Below, piece after piece: positions 41,477-49,943 of a DNA stretch of 56,448 nucleotides. The notes beneath the pieces are model-generated. The model had not been told where the DNA came from and ran no database searches. It saw nothing but the letters and a program-made list of their open reading frames with translations. Each line of letters opens with the position of its first letter. Position 1 is the first letter of the stretch. This DNA is from Pedosphaera sp. (lineage in GTDB: Bacteria; Verrucomicrobiota; Verrucomicrobiia; Limisphaerales; JADLHS01). A program made the translations under genes and the position numbers. The stretch covers positions 1 to 56,448 of the forward strand of contig SIBJ01000020.1 of assembly GCA_009695195.1 (NCBI GenBank). Direction: 5' to 3'.

Positions 41477-42994
41477 TCATGCGCGTTCGATTTCAAATTC
41501 CTCTTCCGCGTCCTCCCCTGCGGGGGCCGGGCGGGCTTCGCCATGATTCAACGCCACGCTGAACCCCAAGATGCCCGCGAAATAGAACAGATCCGCAGCC
41601 ACGGCGCCAAAGATCACGACGAAGAAAATCACTTTGGCCACGAACAAGGCGAGGAGAAAGGCGTTCACCCGTTTCAACTCGGGCGACCCGTACCGATGAT
41701 TGCGCATCAACAGCCGGATCCCGGCGACCATCAACCAGAGAAAGGCGGCCACCCCGTAAAGCCCGAAGGGAATCACGAGCGACAAGGGTCCGTTATGGTA
41801 ATCGCCGGCAAACGCCGCCACTTCCGACGAAGCCATCAGCCCGCGGTTCGAAGATTCCTGCGCCAGAAACAATTCCTGCGGATCCAGCGCATAGCCTTTG
41901 CCTTTGAAAAAATACTTGGGCACATCGGGCAGCAACCGCTCCCACATTTCCAGCCGCCACTCCGTGGACGCTTGCGCGGCCTGCCGCGTCAGCGGGTCCA
42001 CCTTGATGGGCAAAAAACACAACGTGCGCTGGACGGACAACGGCATCCGATCTATGAAGACAATCGCTGAGATTCCCACCAGCAAGCCCACGCCCAAGAT
42101 CAGGAAGGCCAGCCGCGTCCGCCACAAGCCTTCAATGAAAAAGAGGGTCATAAACGTAAGTCCGAAAAAAAGCATTGTGGATCGATAGCCACTGAACAGG
42201 CTCCCAAAGAGCACCACCATAAAAGCCGTGATGCGCCACGGCTTGGCTACTTCAAACACCCCTCGAATTCCGTATCGCGCCAGCATGAATCCATATAACC
42301 CTTGCGCGGCCCAAATGACGCCGCCGATACGTACCACCGTCGGGCCGGTGGCGCCTTCGCTTTGCGCCTGGCTCGAAGCAAAATCCGGCGGAAACAAGTC
42401 ATACAAAAACCAGAGACTGGGAAACTTGAAAGCCAGATTGCTGACCAGCGCAGTCAGCGAGGTGAGAAAGAACATCCCGATGAAGACCGGCGCCTGGTGC
42501 CGCGGTATCGGCTGGCTCGTCAAAGCGAAATATCCAACCACCGCCGCTATGATGTAATAGTAGCCCTTGCCGCCGTAGCTGTTCGACCCCAGGACCCTCG
42601 ATCCAAACCCTCCCGTCAGGAAGGCCGTCGCCAGAACGACCCCCAGCAGGCAGAGCAATGCCTTCGTGACCGACGGCACGTAAAGGAACCGCTTTTCAGT
42701 GCTTACCGACCTTCCCAACACCCCGAAAAAAAGACTCACGAACGACATCAACATCCAAAGGTACGGTCGGCCGGGAAAGAAGTACGGGTTGATGGTCGCG
42801 TTCCAGCTCAGGATCAGCAACGGGTGGTGCCATTTGATGAGCAGCGGCACGAACAGCACGCTCACCACCATCACGACCACCGCCAGGCTGCTGGAGTCCA
42901 TCGGCTCGGCCAGCAAATAGCCGAGCAACACCGCGAGCGGCAGGCAAAGCCCAAAAACGAGACGGTTTCGTGATACGGCAAACGTGTTGGCCAT
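41477..42994 (-). CDS. Polysaccharide polymerase/ligase-like membrane protein (paralogue 2)
   Basis: A 505-residue homologue of the protein above, first gene of the minus-strand polysaccharide operon. It has about 11 membrane segments, LTGGFGSRVLGSNSYGGKGY, GYRSTMLFFGL and AFAGDYHNGPLSLVIPFGLY. The C-terminal tail is acidic (EDAEEEFEIERA). The tandem duplicates have diverged to perhaps 35-40% identity by eye, so they probably act on different substrates. Confidence 0.8.
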   Translation of the reverse strand: MANTFAVSRNRLVFGLCLPLAVLLGYLLAEPMDSSSLAVVVMVVSVLFVPLLIKWHHPLLILSWNATINPYFFPGRPYLWMLMSFVSLFFGVLGRSVSTEKRFLYVPSVTKALLCLLGVVLATAFLTGGFGSRVLGSNSYGGKGYYYIIAAVVGYFALTSQPIPRHQAPVFIGMFFLTSLTALVSNLAFKFPSLWFLYDLFPPDFASSQAQSEGATGPTVVRIGGVIWAAQGLYGFMLARYGIRGVFEVAKPWRITAFMVVLFGSLFSGYRSTMLFFGLTFMTLFFIEGLWRTRLAFLILGVGLLVGISAIVFIDRMPLSVQRTLCFLPIKVDPLTRQAAQASTEWRLEMWERLLPDVPKYFFKGKGYALDPQELFLAQESSNRGLMASSEVAAFAGDYHNGPLSLVIPFGLYGVAAFLWLMVAGIRLLMRNHRYGSPELKRVNAFLLALFVAKVIFFVVIFGAVAADLFYFAGILGFSVALNHGEARPAPAGEDAEEEFEIERA

Positions 42995-43105
42995 CGCCCG
43001 ATATTACACACCATGCCCGGTGCCCCGCGCAATCTAATTCAACCGTGTCCGTATTTGCAGCATCTTGCGGCTTTACCTCGCCGCCCATTGACCTAAAATT
43101 CGCGC

Positions 43106-44221
43106 ATGGTCGCGCTCGAATCCGCCGAACTCTTCCGCAACCTCCGCCCGGACGAGGTGCGCGCCCTCCGCCAGGTCGCGCTCGAACGCGAGTACGCCGC
43201 CGGCCAGGAAATCTTTCGCGAGGGCGACCGCGGCGATGGCGTTTACGTCGTCAAAAGCGGTACGGTCGAAATTTCCGGCCTGCTCAATCAAACCACCCGC
43301 CGCAACTTCTCCCAGATCAAACCCGGCGGCATGTTCGGCGAAATGGCCGTCATCGAACACCGCCCGCGCTCGGCCTCAGCCACGGCCATCAGCGACACCA
43401 TTGTTTATTTCATACCGCGCGGCGAGATGTTGCACCTCATCGAACGCTCGCCCGGCCTCGCCCTGAGTTTGTTGCAGCAGATCAGCCAGCGCCTCCGCGA
43501 TTTCAACCAACTCTTCCTCTCCGAAGTCGTCCAGGCCGAGCGCCTCGCCGTCATCGGCCGCTTCGCCCGCTCCATCGTCCACGACCTCAAAAATCCCCTC
43601 AACATCATCGGCATCACCGCCGAGGTTGCGTCCATGCCCAACGCGCCCGCCGAGATGCGCGCCCAGGCCAGCTCCCGCATCCGCAAACAGGTCGAGCGCA
43701 TCAACGAACTCGTCGGCGAAATCCTGCTCTTCACCCAGGGCGACCAGTCCACCGCCGTCCTCGTGCCCGTGAACTTCGCCGAGTTCATCACCCAGGTCGT
43801 CGAGGAAATGCGCCACGAGACCGAACTCAAGTCCGTGAAGGTCGAACTCGCCGCGCCACCGCCCGCCGTGAAAATTCTCCTCGACCCCAAACGCCTGCGC
43901 CGTGTTTTTTTCAACCTCTCCCACAACGCCACCGACGCCATGCCCGAAGGCGGAAAAATCATCCTGCGCTTCGACGCCGACGACGCGGGCGTGATCACCG
44001 AAGTCGAGGACACCGGCTCCGGCATCGCGCCGGAAATCCTGGACCGGTTGTTCGAGGCCTTCGCCACGCACGGCAAGTCCCACGGCACCGGCCTCGGCCT
44101 TTCCATCTGCAAAAAAATCGTCGAAGACCATGGCGGCCGCATCTGGGCGCGCAACGAACCGGGCCGCGGCGCGGTCTTCGCCTTCGTCCTGCCGCTCGCA
44201 AAACCCGGAAAGATTTCGTAA
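43106..44221 (+). CDS. Soluble histidine kinase with N-terminal cyclic-nucleotide-binding domain
   Basis: A 371-residue cytoplasmic kinase. A CRP-type cNMP-binding domain (1-125; GDGVYVVKSGTVEI, GGMFGEMAVIEHRPRSASA) is followed directly by HisKA with the phospho-acceptor His in FARSIVHDLKNPLNI and a HATPase with LSHNATDAM, EDTGSGI and GTGLGLSICKKIV. The FGEMAVIEHRPRSA phosphate cassette keeps the Arg that contacts cAMP phosphate, so nucleotide binding is plausible. No membrane segment and no adjacent response regulator. It may feed an orphan regulator. Confidence 0.88.
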   Translation: MVALESAELFRNLRPDEVRALRQVALEREYAAGQEIFREGDRGDGVYVVKSGTVEISGLLNQTTRRNFSQIKPGGMFGEMAVIEHRPRSASATAISDTIVYFIPRGEMLHLIERSPGLALSLLQQISQRLRDFNQLFLSEVVQAERLAVIGRFARSIVHDLKNPLNIIGITAEVASMPNAPAEMRAQASSRIRKQVERINELVGEILLFTQGDQSTAVLVPVNFAEFITQVVEEMRHETELKSVKVELAAPPPAVKILLDPKRLRRVFFNLSHNATDAMPEGGKIILRFDADDAGVITEVEDTGSGIAPEILDRLFEAFATHGKSHGTGLGLSICKKIVEDHGGRIWARNEPGRGAVFAFVLPLAKPGKIS

Positions 44222-44264
44222 CTCCGCCGACGTTGAACCTCGCGGCGGCGACGGCGAGTGCTTG

Positions 44265-44288
44265 ACGCAACACGCAACACGCAACACG
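44265..44288. repeat. Heptamer ACGCAAC x3 upstream of mutL
   Basis: Three tandem ACGCAAC units plus ACG, in the leader 10 bp before the mutL start codon, where ribosome-binding spacing could be affected. The same heptamer occurs three times inside mutL at 45646-45668. Confidence 0.85.
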
Positions 44289-44298
44289 TTTCCCGCCG

Positions 44299-46311
44299 AT
44301 GAACCGCATCCGCCTGCTCCCCGACCACGTCGCGAACCAGATCGCGGCGGGCGAAGTCGTCGAGCGCCCCGCCAGCGCGGTGAAGGAACTCGTCGAGAAC
44401 GCGCTCGATGCCCAGGCCGCGCGCATCACGCTCGAAATCCAGGCCGGCGGACGCAGCCTCGTCCGCGTGACCGACGACGGCCTCGGCATGAGCCGCGACG
44501 ACGCGCTCATGTGCCTCGAACGCCACGCCACGAGCAAAATCCAAAAGGCTGAAGACCTCGCCGCCATCTCGACGATGGGCTTCCGCGGCGAAGCGCTGCC
44601 CAGCATCGCCAGCGTGAGCCGCTTCACACTCACCACCCGCGAGCGCGACAGCGATTCGCCCGAAGGCACGCGCATCGTCGTCAACGGCGGCAAAATGATG
44701 GAAGTGAAAGCCGCCGGCAGCGCGCCAGGGACAAGCGTCGAAGTCCGCCAGCTTTTTTTCAACCTGCCCGCGCGCCGGAAATTTCTGCGCTCCGAGGAGA
44801 CCGAAGCCGCGCACATCCAGCACTACCTCACGCTCGCCGCGCTGGCGTACCCGCACGTCGCGTTCACGTTCGTCAAAGATGGCCGCACCCTCTGGCAATT
44901 GCCCGGCGTGAAAGGCGGCGAGAGTACGACTGAAAAACTTTCCGCCCTGCGCGAACGTCTCCGCGCCCTGCTCGGCGAGGAAAAAGTTTTGCCCGTGGAT
45001 TTCTCCGCCGAGCTGGAAGCCGATTCGTCAACCGAAGATTCCGAATCCTTCGAGACCGCGCAACCGGTCGGTGTTTCACCCTCAACTCTCAACCCTCAAC
45101 TCTCAACTCTTCGCATCTGGGGTTTCCTCGGTTCGCCCGGCGTCTCGCGCTCGACGCGTGAAGACCAGCATGTCTTCGTGAACCGCCGTCCGGTCGAAAA
45201 TCGCGGCATCAACTTCGCACTCCTCGAAGGCTATCACACGTCGTTGATGAAAGGCCGCTACCCGGTGTGCTGTCTGTTCCTCGAAATCCCACCCGCCGCC
45301 GTGGACGTGAACATCCATCCCGCGAAACGCGAAGTGAAATTCCATCGCGAAGGCGAGGTGCGGAAACTCGTGGCGCAAGCCGTGCGCGAGACGTTGTTAC
45401 AATTCCACTCCGCACTCGTCACCCCGCGTCCGGTTGCGCAACATACCGCGCCCATCATCACGCTCCCCGGCATGGAGAAATCACTCGAGCCGGTCGAGTT
45501 GCCGAACTTCACGCCCGCACTGCCCCCGCGCCCCGCGATGTTCCCGACCAAGACCGAGCCGCCGCCGCTGAAAATGGGCTTTGCGTCCTCCACCGTCCAC
45601 GCACCCGAGCCGCCGCCGGCGCCCGAGCGCGTCCCCACCGAGTCCACGCAACACGCAACACGCAACACGCCGCCGGCCACGCCATCCTCCACCTTCCCTC
45701 CTCCATCATCGTCCGTTCCTTTGTTGAGCGTCCCGCTCCGCCTCGTCGGCGTCATCGGACGCCTCTACGCGGTGCTCGAATCCGATCGCGGACTGGTGCT
45801 GCTCGATCAACACGCCGCGCACGAACGGATTCTGTTCGAGCAAATGCTGGAACGTTTGGAACGCGGCGCGCAGGCGCCGTCGCAAAAACTTTTACTGCCG
45901 GAAACCATCGAGCTATCGCCGCGCGACGCGCAATTTCTCCGCGAACAACTCGCCGCGCTCACGCGACTGGGCGTCGGCTTGAACGAGTTCGGCGAGCGCA
46001 CGTTCCTCCTCGACGCGCTGCCGCCGTTTGTGAAAGTCGGCGATGCGCGCCGGTTCGTGATTGATCTGGTGGACGAATTGAAAGCCGCCGGACGCGACGT
46101 GAACAGCGCGCGTCTCGGTGAACACGTCGTCATCAAAACCGTCTGCCGCCACGCCGTGAAGGCCAACGACCCACTGCGGGGCCGTGAACTGGAAAACCTC
46201 GTCGAAGATTTGCGCCGCTGCGCGATGCCCTACACCTGTCCGCACGGACGACCGACGCTCATCGAAATGAACTATCGTGAGCTGGAGAAGAAGTTCGGGC
46301 GGACGCAGTGA
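44299..46311 (+). CDS. mutL: DNA mismatch repair protein MutL
   Basis: A 670-residue GHL ATPase starting MNRIRLLPDHVANQIAAGEV. The ATPase site has VVERPASAVKELVENALDA, DDGLGM and GFRGEALPSIASV. The C-terminal endonuclease motif DQHAAHERILFEQ and CPHGRP are present, so it is the nicking type found in bacteria without MutH. Two heptamer tracts are translated in frame: CTCAACT x4 at residues 261-270 (PSTLNPQLSTL) within the N-terminal half, and ACGCAAC x3 at 449-456 in the linker. Repeat-copy changes there would shift the frame. Confidence 0.95.
   Translation: MNRIRLLPDHVANQIAAGEVVERPASAVKELVENALDAQAARITLEIQAGGRSLVRVTDDGLGMSRDDALMCLERHATSKIQKAEDLAAISTMGFRGEALPSIASVSRFTLTTRERDSDSPEGTRIVVNGGKMMEVKAAGSAPGTSVEVRQLFFNLPARRKFLRSEETEAAHIQHYLTLAALAYPHVAFTFVKDGRTLWQLPGVKGGESTTEKLSALRERLRALLGEEKVLPVDFSAELEADSSTEDSESFETAQPVGVSPSTLNPQLSTLRIWGFLGSPGVSRSTREDQHVFVNRRPVENRGINFALLEGYHTSLMKGRYPVCCLFLEIPPAAVDVNIHPAKREVKFHREGEVRKLVAQAVRETLLQFHSALVTPRPVAQHTAPIITLPGMEKSLEPVELPNFTPALPPRPAMFPTKTEPPPLKMGFASSTVHAPEPPPAPERVPTESTQHATRNTPPATPSSTFPPPSSSVPLLSVPLRLVGVIGRLYAVLESDRGLVLLDQHAAHERILFEQMLERLERGAQAPSQKLLLPETIELSPRDAQFLREQLAALTRLGVGLNEFGERTFLLDALPPFVKVGDARRFVIDLVDELKAAGRDVNSARLGEHVVIKTVCRHAVKANDPLRGRELENLVEDLRRCAMPYTCPHGRPTLIEMNYRELEKKFGRTQ
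45081..45108. repeat. Heptamer CTCAACT x4 inside mutL
   Basis: Units CTCAACT, CTCAACC, CTCAACT, CTCAACT. Inserted between the ATPase part and the transducer part of the N-terminal region; in frame now, but 7 bp is not divisible by three. Confidence 0.9.
45646..45668. repeat. Heptamer ACGCAAC x3 inside mutL linker
   Basis: Three units plus partial, followed by CATCCTCCACC-type pyrimidine words, in the disordered linker before the C-terminal domain. Same heptamer as in the mutL leader. Confidence 0.9.
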
Positions 46312-46377
46312 AGCACGCGTTTGGCCCGCAGGTTTTTTGATTGTGTCGTCAGGGGCGGTGACTAACCTTCACCCGAG

Positions 46378-46998
46378 ATGAAGACGATTCACGCGTTGAC
46401 GCTGCTCGCGCTGTTTCTCACCGGCTGCGCCTCGGCGCGAAAGGTTTCATTGGCGGTCGAGACCGAAGCAAAGAAGTTCATCCCCAAACCCGGGAAGGCG
46501 GCCTTGTACGTCTATTATAACGATGCTGGCGATGCGACAGATGGCCCGCTGGAAGTCTTCTTAAGTCCGGGCGGCCCGCTTGAAGAAACCGGGCGCGCGG
46601 AAGAGGTGACCATGTTGCCTGGTCATTCCTTCGCCCGGATTGATGTGCCACCGGGCGAATACGGTGTGGTGATAGCCTTCTTCCCTCACCGAAAACACGA
46701 ATGCCATGTCCGTTCCGGGTCGTTCACGATGGCAACCGACCGAACCTATTTCCTGGATGTGGTCCCGCAGTCCGGTATCTTTGTGCGTCCAGAGGAATCC
46801 GCCAAAGGCACGATTTCTTCCCTGTCCATGGTGGAACTGACCAGCGAGGCGAACGACCGGGAGGTACTCGTGAGGAAACTTCCAAGCCAGTTACGGCCGT
46901 ACAAAACGCTGTCCATCTTCGACCCCGACGGGAGCGCCAAAACCTATTATATCCAACGTCTGGGGCTGCAACCGATGGATGCGCGCGCCGTGCCTTGA
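46378..46998 (+). CDS. Lipoprotein of unknown function
   Basis: A 206-residue lipoprotein with lipobox LTGC at residues 14-17. The mature part is beta-rich: AALYVYYNDAGDATDGPLEV, PPGEYGVVIAFFPH, TYFLDVVPQ. The 'alphabet' resembles the DUF2846-type family, in which a Gly-Pro beta protein follows a lipid anchor. Outer-membrane location likely. It is on the same strand as mutL, 66 bp downstream, but probably not functionally linked. Confidence 0.75.
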   Translation: MKTIHALTLLALFLTGCASARKVSLAVETEAKKFIPKPGKAALYVYYNDAGDATDGPLEVFLSPGGPLEETGRAEEVTMLPGHSFARIDVPPGEYGVVIAFFPHRKHECHVRSGSFTMATDRTYFLDVVPQSGIFVRPEESAKGTISSLSMVELTSEANDREVLVRKLPSQLRPYKTLSIFDPDGSAKTYYIQRLGLQPMDARAVP

Positions 46999-47018
46999 CA
47001 GTTTTCTCAGTCAGCGGT

Positions 47019-47120
47019 TCAGGCCGCCGGCGCCGTCTCCACCTTCGTGTTGTTCTCCAGAAACTGCATGACCTTCTCGTGCGCGAGCTGGTCGTAGATC
47101 TCCACGAAGCCGTTGCGCTT
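47019..47120 (-). pseudogene. Truncated second copy of the tig 3' end
   Basis: On the minus strand this 102-bp piece encodes the last ~33 codons of trigger factor, ending VETAPAA and a stop at 47019-47021. It matches the intact tig end (47660-47755) with about five differences in 97 bp; two or three are synonymous. The intact gene ends differently (VETAPAVADVNPG). Homology stops abruptly at 47120, and the toxin-antitoxin cassette lies between the two copies. Confidence 0.85.
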
Positions 47121-47152
47121 GCACAATGTTTCAGGGGCGTTAGACTACCGTC

Positions 47153-47350
47153 ATGAGCATCGAGCAGCTTAAACAGGAAGTCGCTTCACTTGACGACCGC
47201 GCGCAGGCAGAACTCATTTCGTACACGCTCCAATTGCGCTACGCCCACGACGCGGATTACGGGCGCGAAGTTGCCGACCGGCTCAACGACGCCGACAAAT
47301 CCCACTGGTTGACGCCGGAGGAATTTGAGCGGCGGTTGGGCAAAACGTAG
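47153..47350 (+). CDS. Antitoxin-like protein
   Basis: A 65-residue acidic protein, MSIEQLKQEVASLDDRAQAE to LTPEEFERRLGKT. It is the size and charge of ParD/RelB-like antitoxins in which a helical N-terminus is followed by a toxin-binding tail. It is transcribed with the toxin gene starting 6 bp after its stop. Confidence 0.7.
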   Translation: MSIEQLKQEVASLDDRAQAELISYTLQLRYAHDADYGREVADRLNDADKSHWLTPEEFERRLGKT

Positions 47351-47356
47351 GCGCTC

Positions 47357-47611
47357 ATGCAGTCCTACGCCGTTTACATCAACGAGGCGGCGCTGGCTTC
47401 CGCTCCCCGTTCAGGTTCCCAGCGCCAACTGGTGATGCGCTTTGTACGCGCGCTCGCAGATAATCCTTTCACGACCGGAGACTTCTCGGAGAAGGATGAA
47501 TCCGGCAGAACGATACAAGTCAAGGTCGTGGGCCGCTTTGCCATTACGTTTTGGGCGAACCACGCGGATTGCGAAGTCAAGGTCACGCACATCAAGCTGG
47601 CGGACAAATGA
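47357..47611 (+). CDS. RelE/ParE-like toxin
   Basis: An 84-residue basic protein: VYINEAALASAPRSGSQRQL at the N-terminus, then FVRALADNPFTTGDFSEKDE, TIQVKVVGRFAITFW and VTHIKLADK. The helix-hairpin plus beta-sheet order fits the RelE/ParE superfamily (mRNA interferase or gyrase poison). The pair is preceded by a tig remnant and followed by the convergent intact tig, so the cassette exactly fills the gap between two tig ends. Confidence 0.72.
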   Translation: MQSYAVYINEAALASAPRSGSQRQLVMRFVRALADNPFTTGDFSEKDESGRTIQVKVVGRFAITFWANHADCEVKVTHIKLADK

Positions 47612-47635
47612 CCGGCTCGTTCGCGCGGGTGCGCT

Positions 47636-48961
47636 TCAACCCGGATTCACGTCCGCCACCGCCGGCGCCGTCTCAACCTTCGCGTTGTTCTCCAGAAACT
47701 GCATGACCTTCTCGTGCGCGAGCTGGTCGTAGATTTCCACGAAACCGTTGCGCTTCTGAAGGTCCTTCACGAATTTCTCGGCCGGAATCTGATACATCGC
47801 GGCCATCGTCTGTACGCGCTGGAGAATTTCCTCCTGCGCCACCTTGATGTCTTCCTGCTCCGCGATCTTCTGGATGAGGAACGAAAGCTTCACGCGATCC
47901 TTCGCGTTGCTCGCGGCGGCGGCGTAGATGGAGTCCTTTTCCTTCTCGATGATCTCGCGCGACACACCGCGCTTGGCGTTCTCGTTGACGAGATCATAGA
48001 CCACGTTGCGCGTCTCCCGCGCGACGGCGCTTTCGGGCAGTTCAAAATTCACCCGGCCCATCAGCTCGCGCATGATCTGCGTGCGCGTGTCGCGGCTCGT
48101 CGAGAATTTCAATTCGTTTTCCAGATCGCGGCGGACGCCTTCGCGAAGCTTCTCCAGACTTTCCGCCTCAAAAGATTTTGCGAACGTATCGTCGAGGGGC
48201 GGAAGGATTTTTTCCTTCACCTCAACCACCTCGACTTCATAGACGCCCTTGCGCCCGCCGAGTTCCTTCGCGACGAAGTCCGCCGGGAAATCCACAGTCA
48301 CCGTCCGCTTGTCGCCGGCTTTCGCGCCGAGCAGTTGTTCGCTGAAGCCGGGAATGAACGAGTCGGTCCTCATCTCGACCCAGAAATTCTTCTGCTCGGT
48401 CAGGCCCGTCGCGGTGGGCGCGAGTTCGGTGAACGGTTTGCCGTCGCACGTGCCGGTGTAATTCACGACCGCCATGTCGCCGTTCTGCGCTTCACGCGCG
48501 ACCGGTTCGTAGCTCACGCGCTGGTCGCGGAGCAGATTGATCGCGCGTTCCACGTCGTCGTCGGTCACGGTCTTGCCGTCGCGTTTCACGGTCAGGCCCT
48601 TGTATTCCGGCAGTTGAAATTCCGGCGAGGTCTCGATGGTGGCGGCGAATTGCAACACCTGCCCGCGGCCAAACTGGATCTCCTCGATGTCGGGATAGCC
48701 GAGCACGTCGAGCTTCTTCTCCTCGACCGCCTTGCGATACGAATCGCCGATGAGCTTGCGCTTCACTTCCGCGGTGATGTCCGCGTCGTATTTTTTGGCG
48801 ACGAGCTGCTCGGGCGCCTTGCCGGGGCGGAAGCCGGGCAGCGCGGCCTCCTTCTGAAATTCCTTCGTGGTGGCCTTGAAAGCCTCGTCCACCGCCGCCA
48901 CGTCCAATTCCACCCGCAGTAATTTTTTGCACGGGGCCAGATTTTCAACCGTCACGTTCAC
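47636..48961 (-). CDS. tig: Trigger factor, ribosome-associated chaperone/PPIase
   Basis: A 441-residue trigger factor starting MNVTVENLAPCKKLLRVEL. The ribosome-binding motif GFRPGKAP is present, the FKBP-like PPIase domain spans about 160-245 (NGDMAVVNYTGTCDGKPF), and the C-terminal chaperone domain ends KVMQFLENNAKVETAPA. It shields nascent chains at the ribosome exit. Only its last ~12 residues differ from the truncated copy's end, consistent with end replacement. It shares its 3' end with the toxin-antitoxin cassette (24 bp gap). Confidence 0.96.
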   Translation of the reverse strand: MNVTVENLAPCKKLLRVELDVAAVDEAFKATTKEFQKEAALPGFRPGKAPEQLVAKKYDADITAEVKRKLIGDSYRKAVEEKKLDVLGYPDIEEIQFGRGQVLQFAATIETSPEFQLPEYKGLTVKRDGKTVTDDDVERAINLLRDQRVSYEPVAREAQNGDMAVVNYTGTCDGKPFTELAPTATGLTEQKNFWVEMRTDSFIPGFSEQLLGAKAGDKRTVTVDFPADFVAKELGGRKGVYEVEVVEVKEKILPPLDDTFAKSFEAESLEKLREGVRRDLENELKFSTSRDTRTQIMRELMGRVNFELPESAVARETRNVVYDLVNENAKRGVSREIIEKEKDSIYAAAASNAKDRVKLSFLIQKIAEQEDIKVAQEEILQRVQTMAAMYQIPAEKFVKDLQKRNGFVEIYDQLAHEKVMQFLENNAKVETAPAVADVNPG

Positions 48962-49093
48962 AAAATACCTTTCAGTTCAACGCTGCCGTCGCGAAAAAAG
49001 CCGTCAGTGGCTGGATTCCCGAATCAGCGGGGTGCGCAGAGTAGGTAAGCGGCGCGGCCCCGTCAAGCGCGCGACGGAGGCGCGACGGAGGAC

Positions 49094-49290
49094 GGGTGCG
49101 ATTAAAGGCGGGTGAGGGTGAGCGGGTGGTGGCGGTATTTTTGGACTGCGGTGGCAAGTTGGACGCGACACCGCTTTCGAGCGAACGGGGCGGGTTGCTC
49201 ATTGCCCTCGCCGTCGTCGTGGCCAAAGCGGTGTCGCGTCCAACTTGCCACCGCAGTCCATAATGCCCTCACCCGTTTTTAATCACACCC
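49094..49290. mobile_element. 197-bp MITE, copy B
   Basis: It is flanked by the 9-bp target duplication ACGGAGGAC (49085-49093 and 49291-49299). Terminal repeats start GGGTGCGATTAAA and are inverted at the right end (...TTTAATCACACCC). Arms 49142-49177 and 49225-49260 form a perfect 36-bp stem. About 96% identical to copy A. It lies in the 468-bp gap between tig and lptE, in which I see no gene. Confidence 0.92.
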
Positions 49291-49429
49291 ACGGAGGACA
49301 GTCCGGGGCATTGGTGGAGCGCGCCCGTCCTCGGGCGCAGCAAGTCACCTGCGCGTGGAGGTTCGGAAAGTTCTGGCGGCTTTCGTTCGCGCCACCTTGC
49401 TGTGGCCGGGGACGGCCACACTCCGGGGA

Positions 49430-49942
49430 TCACCAACTCCCATCCGCCAGCATCGCCGTGACGCGCTTGCCCATATCGGTCGCGAGCAACGGCAACGCCT
49501 GTCGCTCTGTGTTCGCAAGGTCCGAGCCGACGCGGATCAAGGTGAAGCTGGTGATGGGCTGGTCGAAAATGATTTTGCCACTGCTCCGTTCGCGCGCCGT
49601 GATCTGCGCGGTGAGGCTCACGTCGTAATCGCGCGCGGTGGCGATGTCGGTGGGGACAAAACTGACTTCGCGCCGCAAGTAACGCGTGAGCACGCCGCTG
49701 ACGACGATGTCGCCCGCGTCGCGCGTGGAAAGTTTGAACGTGCCGTCGCGCTGGATTTCTTTTCGCAACGCCGCCGTGACGGCATCGCCGAGGCGCGGTT
49801 CGGTGGTGCGATTGAGGAAAGGAACGATTTGAACGCTCTGCTCGCCCGCCGTCTGCCCGCCGGCGGGGCCGAGCCGGTAGCCGGCGCAGCCGCACAACAC
49901 GACCGCAGCAAGGAAAGCCGGCAGCAGACGGAGGAAACGCAT
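49430..49942 (-). CDS. lptE: LPS-assembly lipoprotein LptE
   Basis: A 170-residue lipoprotein with lipobox LCGC at about 16-19 followed by AGYRLGPA, the LptE signature 'GCGY.L'. NRTTEPRLGDAVTAALRKEI is the conserved 'F.N.T..p.l...v...l..ei' block. LptE plugs LptD in the outer membrane. It starts 1 bp after bamD's stop. Confidence 0.85.
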   Translation of the reverse strand: MRFLRLLPAFLAAVVLCGCAGYRLGPAGGQTAGEQSVQIVPFLNRTTEPRLGDAVTAALRKEIQRDGTFKLSTRDAGDIVVSGVLTRYLRREVSFVPTDIATARDYDVSLTAQITARERSSGKIIFDQPITSFTLIRVGSDLANTERQALPLLATDMGKRVTAMLADGSW

Positions 49943-49943
49943 T

